Below are positions 16,688-26,082 of a stretch of 64,000 nt of DNA, one piece after another. Each line of letters begins with the position of its first letter. The stretch's first letter is position 1. Source of the stretch: Methylobacillus glycogenes JCM 2850 (GTDB taxonomy: Bacteria > Pseudomonadota > Gammaproteobacteria > Burkholderiales > Methylophilaceae); contig NZ_BAMT01000001.1 of the NCBI RefSeq assembly GCF_000617925.1, positions 725,903-789,902 of the forward strand. The letters run 5' to 3'. The position numbers and the translations under genes are program-made. The notes under the pieces were generated by a model, which had not been told where the DNA came from, ran no database searches, and saw only the letters and a program-made list of their open reading frames with translations.

Positions 16688-19387
16688 ATGAAACGCATGC
16701 TTTTTAATGCGACGCAGTCGGAAGAATTACGCGTCGCGATTGTCGACGGACAAAAGCTCATCGATCTCGATATCGAGTCCGCTGGTAAAGAACAACGTAA
16801 GAGCAATATCTACAAGGGTGTCATCACCCGCATCGAACCCTCCCTAGAAGCCGCATTCGTCAATTACGGTACAGACCGTCACGGTTTTCTGCCTTTCAAG
16901 GAAGTTGGCCGCAGCTACTTCCTCGGTGATGGCGAATCTGGCCGCTCCCCACGCATTCAAGATGTACTCAAAGAAGGCCAGGAGCTGATTGTCCAGGTGG
17001 ACAAAGACGAGCGTGGCAACAAGGGCGCTGCCCTCACCACCTTTGTTTCGCTGGCTGGCCGTTACCTAGTGCTGATGCCTAACAACCCAAGAGGCGGCGG
17101 TGTTTCTCGCCGTATCGAAGGTGAAGAGCGCAACGAGTTGCGTGACACTATGGCTCAGTTGCAAGTGCCAGCTGGCATGAGCATCATTGCCCGTACCGCT
17201 GGCATAGGCCGTAGTGTGGAAGAACTGCAATGGGATTTGAATTACCTGCTGCAATTGTGGACTGCGGTTGAAAGCGCCTCCACCATTCAAAACGGCCCGT
17301 TCCTGATTTATCAGGAAGGCAGCCTAGTAATTCGTGCCATTCGTGACTACTTCCAGCCTGATATCGGTGAAATTCTGATTGATACGCCTGATATCCACGA
17401 ACAAGCCGTACAGTTCATGAATCATGTGATGCCGGGCAATGTTTCCCGCGTCAAGCTATACCGCGATGAGATTCCACTATTCTCACGCTTCCAGATTGAG
17501 CATCAGATCGAGTCCGCGTTTGCGCGTGAAGTTCGCCTGCCTTCCGGCGGTGCCATCGTCATAGACCACACCGAAGCTTTGGTGTCTGTCGACGTCAACT
17601 CTGGCCGCTCCACCAAGGGTAGCGATATCGAGCAAACTGCGTTCAATACCAATCTTGAAGCTGCTGATGAAGTAGCCCGCCAATTGCGCCTGCGCGATTT
17701 GGGCGGTTTGGTGGTGATCGACTTTATTGATATGGAAAGCCAGCGCAATCAACGTGAAGTGGAAAACCGCCTGCGCGAAGCCCTGCATCACGATCGCGCC
17801 CGCGTACAAACAGGCAAGATCTCCCGCTTTGGCCTTTTGGAGCTTTCGCGTCAGCGTCTGCGTCCAAGCCTGGGTGAATCTAACCATATCCCCTGCCCAC
17901 GCTGCCATGGCACCGGCCATATCCGCGGCATAGAATCCACGGCATTGCACATCCTGCGCATTACGCAGGAAGAAGCCATGAAGGAAAACAGCGCTGTCAT
18001 CCAGGTTCAACTCCCGGTTGAAGCAGCTACCTTCCTGCTCAACGAAAAGCGTTCCGAAATCTATAAGATTGAGCAACGCATGGGTGTGGAAGTGGTGTTG
18101 ATCCCCAATATCCATATGGAAACACCTAACTACAACATCCTGCGCATACGCCATGATGATGTGGAAGAATCTGGCCGCGCCAGCTATGAAATGGTGGAAC
18201 TGCCTACCGATACTCTGGAAGCCGTGGTGGCGAATGAGCCTAAGCCTGTGCGCCCAGAAGCAGCGGTTAAGGGTATTACCCCCGCCTCCCCTGCGCCTAT
18301 TGCCAAGGAAAAGCCAGTAGTCAGCACCTCATTGCTGGGCAGGTTCAAATCTTGGCTGGCTAATGTCACTGCCCCTAAGCCAGAAGCTAAGCCGGAAGAA
18401 GAAACCCAGCGCAAGGATGCAGGCCGTAACCAGCGCCGTAACAATAACCGCCGCGGTGAACGTAACGAACGCAATGAGCGCCCAGCTGGCAATGAGCAGC
18501 GTCAGGATCAACGCCAGGACAATCGCAGAGATGCACGTCCAGGCAATGAACGCCGTCAACCGCAAGAACAGCGCGAGCCGCGTGAGCCACGCAACCAGCA
18601 GCAACCACGCCAAGAACGTGGTGAACGCCAGGAGCGCGCGGAACGTCCAGATCGTCAGCAAAAACCACAACAGCCTGCGGTAACAGCAGCACAAGGTGAA
18701 AACGCCAATGCTGAGGTTGCTGGTGAACAGCGCAGCAGCCGTCGTGGCCGCAATGGTCGCCGTGAGCGCCAGCCACGTCCTGAGAATGCCGCACGTGAAA
18801 ACCGCCCAGCAGTCGAAGAAAATAAAGAGCGCCCACTCAATGCGGTTGAAGTTAGCACGCCAGTGCAGGCTGCACCTGCAGAAATAGCAGTCGCTCCTGT
18901 AGTGGCTGAAAAGGCTGTGGTTGAAAAAACCGTGACTGAGAAGGCAGTGGAAAAAGCACCCGCAGAAAAGCCAGCAACGAAGGCTGCTGAAGTTGCGGTA
19001 GAAGCTTCCTTACCAGCCAGCAAGACTGAGGCGGTTGCCATAGAGCAAGCTCCGGTAACCGAAGCTGCTGCTGAGCCTAAAGCCAAACCTGCCAAGGCTG
19101 CGGAAAAAATCGAGACGATTGAAACCGTAGTGACTACAGCAGAAGCTGAGCAGCCTAAGCCAGAAAAGAAACCTCGCGCCCCACGTCGCCGCAAGCCAGA
19201 AGCTGAAAAGCCTTCCGACTTGGCCGACTCTGGTTTGCAACTGGTAGAAACCAAGGCGGAAGCCGTCAAGGCTGTGGTAGTCGAAGAAGCACCAGTGAAG
19301 CGTGCTGGTCGCAAGCCAGCCGCATGGCAGAAGAACGATAAAGCCAGCAGCGATGAACCGCTGGTGATGGTTGAAACGCAGAAGTAA
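16688..19387 (+). CDS. rne: Ribonuclease E
   Basis: The 899-residue endoribonuclease that starts mRNA decay and matures rRNA and tRNA. The N-terminal half has the S1 domain (YKGVITRIEPSLEAAFVNYG, about 35-125), the catalytic metal ligands in VSVDVNSGRST (Asp near 302) and VVIDFIDME (Asp near 345), and the Zn-link CPRCHGTG near 402. From about residue 540 it is a disordered scaffold rich in Arg, Asn, Gln and Glu, then Ala/Glu/Pro/Val repeats. That tail should hold RNA-binding and degradosome contacts but is poorly conserved. An RBS (gcgggag) precedes the ATG. A terminator follows. Confidence 0.96.
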   Translation: MKRMLFNATQSEELRVAIVDGQKLIDLDIESAGKEQRKSNIYKGVITRIEPSLEAAFVNYGTDRHGFLPFKEVGRSYFLGDGESGRSPRIQDVLKEGQELIVQVDKDERGNKGAALTTFVSLAGRYLVLMPNNPRGGGVSRRIEGEERNELRDTMAQLQVPAGMSIIARTAGIGRSVEELQWDLNYLLQLWTAVESASTIQNGPFLIYQEGSLVIRAIRDYFQPDIGEILIDTPDIHEQAVQFMNHVMPGNVSRVKLYRDEIPLFSRFQIEHQIESAFAREVRLPSGGAIVIDHTEALVSVDVNSGRSTKGSDIEQTAFNTNLEAADEVARQLRLRDLGGLVVIDFIDMESQRNQREVENRLREALHHDRARVQTGKISRFGLLELSRQRLRPSLGESNHIPCPRCHGTGHIRGIESTALHILRITQEEAMKENSAVIQVQLPVEAATFLLNEKRSEIYKIEQRMGVEVVLIPNIHMETPNYNILRIRHDDVEESGRASYEMVELPTDTLEAVVANEPKPVRPEAAVKGITPASPAPIAKEKPVVSTSLLGRFKSWLANVTAPKPEAKPEEETQRKDAGRNQRRNNNRRGERNERNERPAGNEQRQDQRQDNRRDARPGNERRQPQEQREPREPRNQQQPRQERGERQERAERPDRQQKPQQPAVTAAQGENANAEVAGEQRSSRRGRNGRRERQPRPENAARENRPAVEENKERPLNAVEVSTPVQAAPAEIAVAPVVAEKAVVEKTVTEKAVEKAPAEKPATKAAEVAVEASLPASKTEAVAIEQAPVTEAAAEPKAKPAKAAEKIETIETVVTTAEAEQPKPEKKPRAPRRRKPEAEKPSDLADSGLQLVETKAEAVKAVVVEEAPVKRAGRKPAAWQKNDKASSDEPLVMVETQK

Positions 19388-19402
19388 GCTTATTTAGTAT
19401 GC

Positions 19403-19433
19403 AAAAAGCCCTGACCAAAGTCAGGGCTTTTTT
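19403..19433 (+). terminator. Rho-independent terminator of rne
   Basis: AAAAAGCCCTGA-ccaaag-TCAGGGCTTTTTT: eight-pair stem and T tract, 15 bp after the rne stop; the left A tract could also serve the minus strand. Confidence 0.88.
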
Positions 19434-19481
19434 ATTGCCAGGCAGCGGCGTTAAAGCTGCTGCTATGCCTAAAGTCTTACG

Positions 19482-21521
19482 CTATTCCGCGGTTTCATCC
19501 GGGATAGTGGCACCATAGAACAAAGTCTTGAGCTTCTTCAACTGGTCGCGATACTCACTGGCTTTTTCAAACTCCAGGTTTTTGGCGCTCTCCAGCATGG
19601 CTTTTTCCAGACGCTTCATCTGCTTGACCACATCCTTTTCACTCATGGCCTCATAGCTGGCTTGCTCTTGCGCAACCTGACGCTCGCGCTTGGCTTCGTC
19701 TTTGTCATAAACGCCATCAATAATATCCTTGATGCGCTTGACCACGCCCTTGGGCGTAATGCCATGCTCGGCATTGAATGCCATCTGCTTGGCTCGGCGG
19801 CGCTGGGTTTCATCCATGGCCAGCTTCATGGAGCGTGTAATCTTATTGGCATAGAAAATCACAGTACCATTCAGGTTACGCGCCGCACGGCCTGCGGTCT
19901 GTATCAATGAGCGCTCGGAACGCAGGAAGCCTTCTTTATCAGCATCCAGTACCGCTACCAGAGAGACCTCGGGAATATCCAGACCTTCGCGCAACAAGTT
20001 GATGCCGACCAGCACATCAAACTCTCCCAGGCGCAGGTCACGAATAATCTCTACCCGCTCCACAGTATCAATATCGGAGTGCAGATAGCGTACCTTGACG
20101 CCATGCTCGGCCAAGTAATCGGTGAGGTCTTCCGCCATACGCTTGGTCAAGGTCGTGGCAAGCACACGTTCGCCCACGGCCACTCGCAGTTTGATTTCTG
20201 ATAAAAGATCATCCACCTGAGTGTCGGCGGGCTTGACGGTAATTTCAGGGTCTATCAAGCCAGTCGGTCTTACCACTTGCTCTGCCACCGCTTGCTGGTG
20301 TGTAGCCTCATAATCGGACGGCGTGGCGCTGACAAAGATGCACTGACGCATGATGCGCTCAAACTCCTCGAACTTGAGCGGACGATTGTCCAGCGCGGAT
20401 GGCAGGCGGAAACCGTAATCCACCAGGTTCTCCTTACGCGCCCTATCGCCTTTATACATACCACCCACCTGCGGCACTGTGACGTGGCTTTCATCAATAA
20501 TCATCAGCGCGTTAGCTGGCAGATAATCAATCAAAGTAGGTGGCGCATCGCCAGCCTGGCGCCCGGTGAGGTGACGGCTGTAGTTCTCAATGCCTTTGCA
20601 GAAGCCAATTTCGTTGAGCATTTCCAGATCAAAGCGCGTGCGTTGTTCAATACGCTGGGCTTCGACCAATTTTTGATTCTTGATAAAGAAATCCACGCGC
20701 TCGCGCAATTCCTGCTTGATGGTTTCCATCGCACGCACTGTGGCCTCACGTGCGGTCACATAGTGACTGGAAGGGAAAATGCGGAAGTTGTGGATCTTGT
20801 TGAAAATTTGTCCGGTCAAGGGATCAAAGACGGTAATGCTCTCTATCTCGTCATCAAACAGACTGATACGTACCGCGGTCTCGCTGTTTTCCGAGGGGAA
20901 GACATCCAGTACATCGCCGCGCACGCGGAATGCTCCGCGCGAAAAGTCGAAATCATTGCGGTCATACTGCATGGTAATCAACTTATTGACGATATCCCGC
21001 TGGCTGATTTTCATACCAACATGAATATGCAGCACCATGCCATGGTATTCACCCGGATCGCCAATACCGTAAATCGCCGAGACGGTGGCTACAATCACAC
21101 TATCCTCGCGCTCCAGCAGCGACTTGGTCGCCGAGAGACGCATCTGCTCAATGTGATCATTGATACTGGAATCCTTCTCGATAAATAAATCGCGTGAAGG
21201 TACATAAGCTTCCGGCTGATAATAGTCGTAGTAAGAAACGAAATACTCAACCGCATTTTCCGGAAAGAATTCCTTGAACTCCGAATAGAGCTGCGCGGCC
21301 AGGGTCTTGTTGGGCGCCATGACGATGGCGGGCCTGCCAGTTCTGGCAATGACATTGGCCATGGTGTAGGTTTTGCCGGAGCCAGTTACCCCAAGCAGGG
21401 TTTGAAACTTCAGGCCTTGCTCTATGCCGGCAGTTAGCTGCTCAATTGCGGCGGGTTGATCGCCTGCCGGAGGAAAAGGTTGAAATAACTTGTATTTACT
21501 ATTTGGGAAAGTGACAATCAC
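19482..21521 (-). CDS. uvrB: Excinuclease ABC subunit B
   Basis: UvrB verifies DNA damage in nucleotide excision repair. The 679-residue protein has Walker A ([13 protein letters not shown]), the damage-probing beta hairpin ([14 protein letters not shown]), DESH box, helicase motifs ([32 protein letters not shown]) and the C-terminal UVR coiled coil that binds UvrA and UvrC ([22 protein letters not shown]). No LexA-type box is evident upstream. The gene is divergent from the protease gene. Confidence 0.97.
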   Translation of the reverse strand: MIVTFPNSKYKLFQPFPPAGDQPAAIEQLTAGIEQGLKFQTLLGVTGSGKTYTMANVIARTGRPAIVMAPNKTLAAQLYSEFKEFFPENAVEYFVSYYDYYQPEAYVPSRDLFIEKDSSINDHIEQMRLSATKSLLEREDSVIVATVSAIYGIGDPGEYHGMVLHIHVGMKISQRDIVNKLITMQYDRNDFDFSRGAFRVRGDVLDVFPSENSETAVRISLFDDEIESITVFDPLTGQIFNKIHNFRIFPSSHYVTAREATVRAMETIKQELRERVDFFIKNQKLVEAQRIEQRTRFDLEMLNEIGFCKGIENYSRHLTGRQAGDAPPTLIDYLPANALMIIDESHVTVPQVGGMYKGDRARKENLVDYGFRLPSALDNRPLKFEEFERIMRQCIFVSATPSDYEATHQQAVAEQVVRPTGLIDPEITVKPADTQVDDLLSEIKLRVAVGERVLATTLTKRMAEDLTDYLAEHGVKVRYLHSDIDTVERVEIIRDLRLGEFDVLVGINLLREGLDIPEVSLVAVLDADKEGFLRSERSLIQTAGRAARNLNGTVIFYANKITRSMKLAMDETQRRRAKQMAFNAEHGITPKGVVKRIKDIIDGVYDKDEAKRERQVAQEQASYEAMSEKDVVKQMKRLEKAMLESAKNLEFEKASEYRDQLKKLKTLFYGATIPDETAE

Positions 21522-21636
21522 TTCAACTCACCAGTGAGGGGAAGACTTGATTTTATCAGGCCTGCTCCAACCACGTGCACTTGATCGCATGGTGATTCGC
21601 ATGAGCAGCACTCTCATAGTCCATTTCGGAGGTGTA

Positions 21637-22695
21637 ATGCGTAATCTATTGATCGTGCTAATTTCTGGCCTAGCCTGCAGCTTGTCAGCAAATCAGGCGC
21701 ATGCGCTGGATCGGCAAAAAATCCTCGAACCTTTTTTCTCCACCGTGATGGTGCGTGCTTATCGTGCTGATGGCGGCCTAGGTTACGGCTCAGGGGTTGT
21801 CATCGCCAGCAATAAAGTCTTGACCAATTGTCATGTGCTGCGCGAATCCGGCAAACCCTGGGTATCCCGCGGCGAAGATGTCTACCAGGTGCTGTCTGTA
21901 CAGGCTGATATGTGGCATGACATCTGCATCCTCAACACTGACCCCCTGCCTTTCAAGCCTGTTATTCTGGGCGATACCAGCAAGCTCAAGAAGGATGAGC
22001 AAGTCATCGCCATCGGTCACTCCAATGGTGTTGCCTCCCCCATGATTTCAGTCGGTAGTATTAAGTCTTTATATGCACTGGACCAGGCCCATATCATCCG
22101 CAGCACGGCAAAATTTGCCCTGGGCGCCAGTGGCAGCGGGCTGTATAACGAAGATGGCGAATTAGTCGGCATTAACACTTTCAAGACCTTGGGGCGCCAA
22201 GCTTATTATTATGCGCTGCCAGTGGAGTGGATTAAGCAATTGGAGCAACGTCAGCCGGAAACGCGATTTCCATTGGTAGGCCAGGCCTTATGGGAGGCTA
22301 CTCAAGAGTCCCGCTTATATTTCCTGCTGATCGCTATTCCTGAGCTACAGGGCGATTGGAACGCGTTGGCACGGATTGCAGGGCAATGGACAGGGGCGGA
22401 GCCTGATAATGCGGAAGCCTGGTATGAACTGGGCTTGGCTCAGGAACACCTGCGACAAGCTGATGCCGCTGAACTCAGCTATAAACGTGCACTTAGCCTA
22501 GACCCCGTCAATACCGATGCCATGTTCCGCCTGGGGGTAATGGCTGCCCATCAAGGTAAGCAGGAAGAGGCTCATGCCATGGAAGTATCGCTGGCTAAAG
22601 TGAGCGAGAAGCTGGCACTGGAGTTCCGCAAGGCATCGGCTTGCGATCAAGCTTGCCAGGATGACCAGCAAAATAGCAAAACTAATACCCCATAG
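21637..22695 (+). CDS. Secreted trypsin-like serine protease with C-terminal TPR repeats
   Basis: A 352-residue protein starting at an ATG with a strong RBS (GGAGGTGTA); upstream in-frame starts lack one. It has a signal peptide (MRNLLIVLISGLACSLSA), then a chymotrypsin-fold protease domain: GYGSGVVI, histidine in LTNCHVL, aspartate in WHDICIL and serine in ALGASGSGLYN, so the triad is complete. After about residue 235 there are two tetratricopeptide repeats (AEAWYELGLAQEHLRQ; TDAMFRLGVMAAHQGK) that may bind partners. It should work in the periplasm. It lacks PDZ domains, so it is not a DegP-type protease. The substrate is unknown; an ecotin-type inhibitor is encoded at 48636. Confidence 0.82.
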   Translation: MRNLLIVLISGLACSLSANQAHALDRQKILEPFFSTVMVRAYRADGGLGYGSGVVIASNKVLTNCHVLRESGKPWVSRGEDVYQVLSVQADMWHDICILNTDPLPFKPVILGDTSKLKKDEQVIAIGHSNGVASPMISVGSIKSLYALDQAHIIRSTAKFALGASGSGLYNEDGELVGINTFKTLGRQAYYYALPVEWIKQLEQRQPETRFPLVGQALWEATQESRLYFLLIAIPELQGDWNALARIAGQWTGAEPDNAEAWYELGLAQEHLRQADAAELSYKRALSLDPVNTDAMFRLGVMAAHQGKQEEAHAMEVSLAKVSEKLALEFRKASACDQACQDDQQNSKTNTP

Positions 22696-22872
22696 CTCTC
22701 ATCTGCAAGCAATACGAGACCCCGCTTAATTCAAGTGCAATGAGGCTAAAGCCCGTATTTAGATACTCGTAGCTTGATAATCAGTCCCATTGCATATTTC
22801 GCAAAGCGAATAAAGTGAGTAAAATTAGAGTTTTGTCGTTGTCTTTATCTCTACTTTATAGGATTTTAGATC

Positions 22873-24066
22873 TTGGAACTCTCGCAGCGCGTTCAATCCA
22901 TCAAAGAATCACCCACGCTTGCCGTCACTGCCCGTGCGGCAAAACTGAAGGCCGAAGGTCGTGACATCATAGGTCTTGGTGCAGGTGAACCGGATTTCGA
23001 CACCCCACAACATATCAAGGACGCCGCCAAAAAAGCGATAGACCAAGGTTTCACAAAATACACGCCAGTGGCTGGCATTCCCGGCTTGAAAAAAGCCATT
23101 GTCGCCAAGTTCAAGAATGAAAACGGCTTTGACTACAACGACAAGGAAGTCATTGTAGGTGTGGGTGGCAAGCAGTGTATTTTTAACTTGGCCTTGGCCG
23201 TACTCAACCCGGGCGATGAAGTCATCGTCCCTGCCCCTTACTGGGTTTCCTACGCCGACATTGCCCTGGTGGCAGGGGCCAAGCCTATCATTATTGAATG
23301 TGGTATTGAGCAAGGTTTCAAGCTAACACCTGCGCAGCTTGAGTCTGCGATTACGCCCAAGACCAAGCTATTTATGATCAACTCCCCGTCCAACCCAACT
23401 GGCGCGGTATATACATTGCAAGAACTGGCAGCCTTGGGTGAAGTGCTGAAAAAGCACCCTCATGTATTGGTAGCGACTGATGATATGTATGAACACGTCA
23501 ACCTTACCGGTGACAAGTTCTACAACATTCTCAACGCCACGCCAGAATTAAAGGAGCGTTGCATAGTCCTTAATGGCGTGTCCAAGGCATACTCCATGAC
23601 TGGTTGGCGTATTGGTTATGCAGCAGGCCCTGCCAAGATCATCAAGGCCATGGAAATTCTGCAATCGCAATCCACCTCCAACCCAACCTCAATCTCACAG
23701 GTTGCCGCCCAAGCCGCGCTGGAAGGTCCGCAGGAATGCATCACCCCTATGCTGGATGCTTTCCGTGAACGTCATGAGTATGTAGTCAACCGCTTTAACC
23801 AGATGAAAGGCTTGAAGTGTATCAAGGCAGGCGGCGCATTCTATGCCTTCCCTGATGCTCGTACTGCTATTGCCAATCTGTTTGCTGCAGGCAAAATCAA
23901 AGAAGCCAATGATCTAGCGTTGTCTGAATATTTGCTTGAGCAAGAAGGCGTAGCAGTGGTGCCAGGTTCTGCATTTGGTGCGGAAGGCTATTTCCGCATT
24001 TCATTCGCCACCTCGATGGATAACCTGCGCAATGCGCTTGATAGAATAGAAAAAGCACTAGCTTAA
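22873..24066 (+). CDS. Aspartate/aromatic aminotransferase, PLP-dependent class I
   Basis: A 397-residue type-I aminotransferase that moves the amino group between aspartate (or an aromatic amino acid) and 2-oxoglutarate. The PLP lysine is in NGVSKAYSMTGWRIGYAAGP near residue 238; the PLP-contacting block NSPSNPTGAVY and GLGAGEPDFDTP are present, and the C-terminal RISFATS binds the substrate carboxylate. The start is TTG at 22873, which gives the family N-terminus MELSQRVQSIKESPT; no ATG fits. Substrate range cannot be decided by sequence. A terminator follows. Confidence 0.9.
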   Translation: MELSQRVQSIKESPTLAVTARAAKLKAEGRDIIGLGAGEPDFDTPQHIKDAAKKAIDQGFTKYTPVAGIPGLKKAIVAKFKNENGFDYNDKEVIVGVGGKQCIFNLALAVLNPGDEVIVPAPYWVSYADIALVAGAKPIIIECGIEQGFKLTPAQLESAITPKTKLFMINSPSNPTGAVYTLQELAALGEVLKKHPHVLVATDDMYEHVNLTGDKFYNILNATPELKERCIVLNGVSKAYSMTGWRIGYAAGPAKIIKAMEILQSQSTSNPTSISQVAAQAALEGPQECITPMLDAFRERHEYVVNRFNQMKGLKCIKAGGAFYAFPDARTAIANLFAAGKIKEANDLALSEYLLEQEGVAVVPGSAFGAEGYFRISFATSMDNLRNALDRIEKALA

Positions 24067-24090
24067 GTTCTGATTCAAGATATAAAGTAA

Positions 24091-24126
24091 AAAACAAAGC
24101 CTGCAATTGCAGGCTTTGTTTTTTTA
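24091..24126 (+). terminator. Rho-independent terminator
   Basis: ACAAAGCCTGCAATTGCAGGCTTTGT is a perfect palindrome flanked by A and T tracts, placed between the convergent aminotransferase and GGDEF-EAL genes, so it can act both ways. Confidence 0.88.
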
Positions 24127-24159
24127 GACTCCCAATGTTACGCGGAAAATGTCAGTGCG

Positions 24160-25857
24160 TTATTTTGGCAGTTTGTTGATATCTGTTGCAGGCATGGGTT
24201 TATAGAAGTAAAAACCTTGCATCAGAAGACAGCCCATGTCTTGTAAAATATCCATCTGCACTTTGGTTTCTACACCTTCAGCCACAACGCGCAAACTCAA
24301 TCTCCTGGCAATCGATAAAATGGCTTCAGCAATGGCCAGGCTGCCCACATCATGAGTCAGACCGTGGACAAAGCTTTTGTCTATCTTGATTGAGTCTATC
24401 GGGAACTGATTGATATAGCTCAAGTTTGAATACCCAGTACCAAAGTCATCCAAGGAAATATGTACGCCTCTATCATGTAAATCCTTCATCAGCTTGAGAC
24501 TTTGCTCTGTCTGCTGCATTAACATACTTTCAGAAAGCTCAAGCTCAAGACAGGTAGGCTCCACCCCAGTATTGCGCAATATGCTCAAGAGTGCTGTTGA
24601 GAAATCCTTGTCATGGAACTGCCTGGCTGAAATATTAACGGTGATGCGCTTCAGCTGTTTATGCCCCTGTTTGCGTAAAGCTTGGAATTCTTCACATGCC
24701 TTACGTATCACCCAAAGACCCATGGGTAGAATAAGCTCTGTAGATTCAGCAATTGGCAGGAATTCATCTGGTTTGACCAAACCAAATTCTGGATGATTCC
24801 AACGTAGTAAAGCTTCCAGACCTACCATATGTTTATTGAGCACGTCTATTTGAGGCTGAAAATGCACACTGAGCTCGTTACGCTCTTGGGCATAATGCAG
24901 CGCTGATTCCAGAAATAGGCGCTGCTTGGCGCTTGCGATCAATGCTGGGGAGTAAAAATAACTTTCGCTGCGTGTATTTCCGAACAATGGGAATGAAGCG
25001 GTGGCATTTCCAAGTAACTCCTCTGCCTCATGACCATGCGTTGGGTACAAAGCCACACCGAAGTTGGCAGATACGAGCATTTCGCCGCCTTGGATCTGGA
25101 AAGGCAATGCGAATTGCGCTTTGACTTCATTAACAGCGTCTTGCATATGGACATCATCTTCAACCTTACCAGTACGCAATACTGCGAACTCATCTCCGCC
25201 CAGATAAGCTACCGGCATATTTTGGTTAAGGCGCAATGCAATTTCGGTTAAAAGGCTATGGGTACTTTCTTCGCCTATCATGAGGGTGGTTTGGCGCAGC
25301 TGATCGAGACGCACGACTACAACAGCAATCTTGCGTGAATCATGACGCTGAGCATAAGAGATGAATCGCTTCAGGTGTTCAATAAACTGTGCGCGATCAG
25401 GGAATTGGGGATGATCAGTGAATGAAGCTAACTCATTCTGGTTGAATTCACTATCGTTTTGCAGCTTATTGATTTCACGCGACGTGAGGGAAACAAGCTC
25501 TTTGGAGCCTTGGGACGAATATTTAATCTGTCGCAGTACATCAGGCTTGAGCTTGCTGGGCTGGTCTGACCCAGGAAGAGGATAATCAAACTCCAGCCCC
25601 CGCTCCCCTCGTCCGCTTTTGGGGGTGCCGTCAGCATTATAACGACTGGGCCAAATAACTTGTGGCACGGTGCCTATCTGTTCAGCGATCAAGCGTTCAT
25701 ATTTAGGACATGGGCTGTAAAGGGCATTGCTGAGTGTAGTACGGCCCAACCCGAATCTGCGTGACAATTGCTGCAAATTGGTCTTGGTTTTCCGCACTGC
25801 GGCAATAATGTCAGCACGATGCCAATCTTCTTTAATTTTACGTTTTTGATCAGTCAT
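24160..25857 (-). CDS. Ner/Nlp-type DNA-binding domain fused to GGDEF-EAL
   Basis: A 565-residue protein with an uncommon layout. Residues 10-75 match the Ner/Nlp winged-helix family of phage Mu Ner and E. coli SfsB: DWHRADIIAAVRKT, LGRTTLSNAL, CPKYERLIAEQIG and VIWPSRYN. After a linker comes a GGDEF domain (about 170-300) with the signature YLGGDEFAV but without the usual substrate-binding residues before it (VVRLDQLRQT). The EAL domain (about 315-560) keeps the catalytic set: GLEALLRW, LELSES, SLDDFGTGYSNL, IKIDKSF, VAEGVET and LMQGFYF. Most likely it is a c-di-GMP phosphodiesterase tied to DNA binding. No membrane helix. AT-rich palindromes lie upstream. Confidence 0.88.
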   Translation of the reverse strand: MTDQKRKIKEDWHRADIIAAVRKTKTNLQQLSRRFGLGRTTLSNALYSPCPKYERLIAEQIGTVPQVIWPSRYNADGTPKSGRGERGLEFDYPLPGSDQPSKLKPDVLRQIKYSSQGSKELVSLTSREINKLQNDSEFNQNELASFTDHPQFPDRAQFIEHLKRFISYAQRHDSRKIAVVVVRLDQLRQTTLMIGEESTHSLLTEIALRLNQNMPVAYLGGDEFAVLRTGKVEDDVHMQDAVNEVKAQFALPFQIQGGEMLVSANFGVALYPTHGHEAEELLGNATASFPLFGNTRSESYFYSPALIASAKQRLFLESALHYAQERNELSVHFQPQIDVLNKHMVGLEALLRWNHPEFGLVKPDEFLPIAESTELILPMGLWVIRKACEEFQALRKQGHKQLKRITVNISARQFHDKDFSTALLSILRNTGVEPTCLELELSESMLMQQTEQSLKLMKDLHDRGVHISLDDFGTGYSNLSYINQFPIDSIKIDKSFVHGLTHDVGSLAIAEAILSIARRLSLRVVAEGVETKVQMDILQDMGCLLMQGFYFYKPMPATDINKLPK

Positions 25858-25920
25858 AACTTGCTTTACTATTAATAATAAAAATAGGCAATTAAAAAAT
25901 AATAAATAGTCAATGTCAAT

Positions 25921-25999
25921 AGTAAATTCAAATAATTTACTTTTCCAGCGAAATCAACGAGGTATCAAATCTCGCTAAAACCATAATTTAATTATGGTT
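25921..25999. promoter_or_regulatory. Two palindromes between the Ner-GGDEF-EAL gene and its divergent neighbour
   Basis: AGTAAATT-caaat-AATTTACT (25921-25941) and AACCATAATT-t-AATTATGGTT (25979-25999) are perfect dyads of 8 and 10 bp. They lie 64 and 122 bp upstream of the Ner-domain gene in a very AT-rich 225-bp intergenic stretch. They are possible operators, for example for the Ner domain itself. Confidence 0.45.
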
Positions 26000-26082
26000 A
26001 ATTACTCACTAGTCCTTATTCATTCGAACAAGTCAGGCTAATATTCCCGCAGATTTCACGAAAAGTTTATAATTTCAGCACC

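Noticed and set aside
17483..18154. 223-codon frame antisense to rne
   Set aside because: Mirror of a strongly coding gene; no independent start signals.
18655..19314. 219-codon Ala/Ser/Thr-rich frame antisense to the rne tail
   Set aside because: Caused by the repetitive composition of the disordered RNase E tail on the other strand.
20277..21188. 303-codon frame antisense to uvrB
   Set aside because: Long only because uvrB codon use leaves few stops in that frame; no family match.
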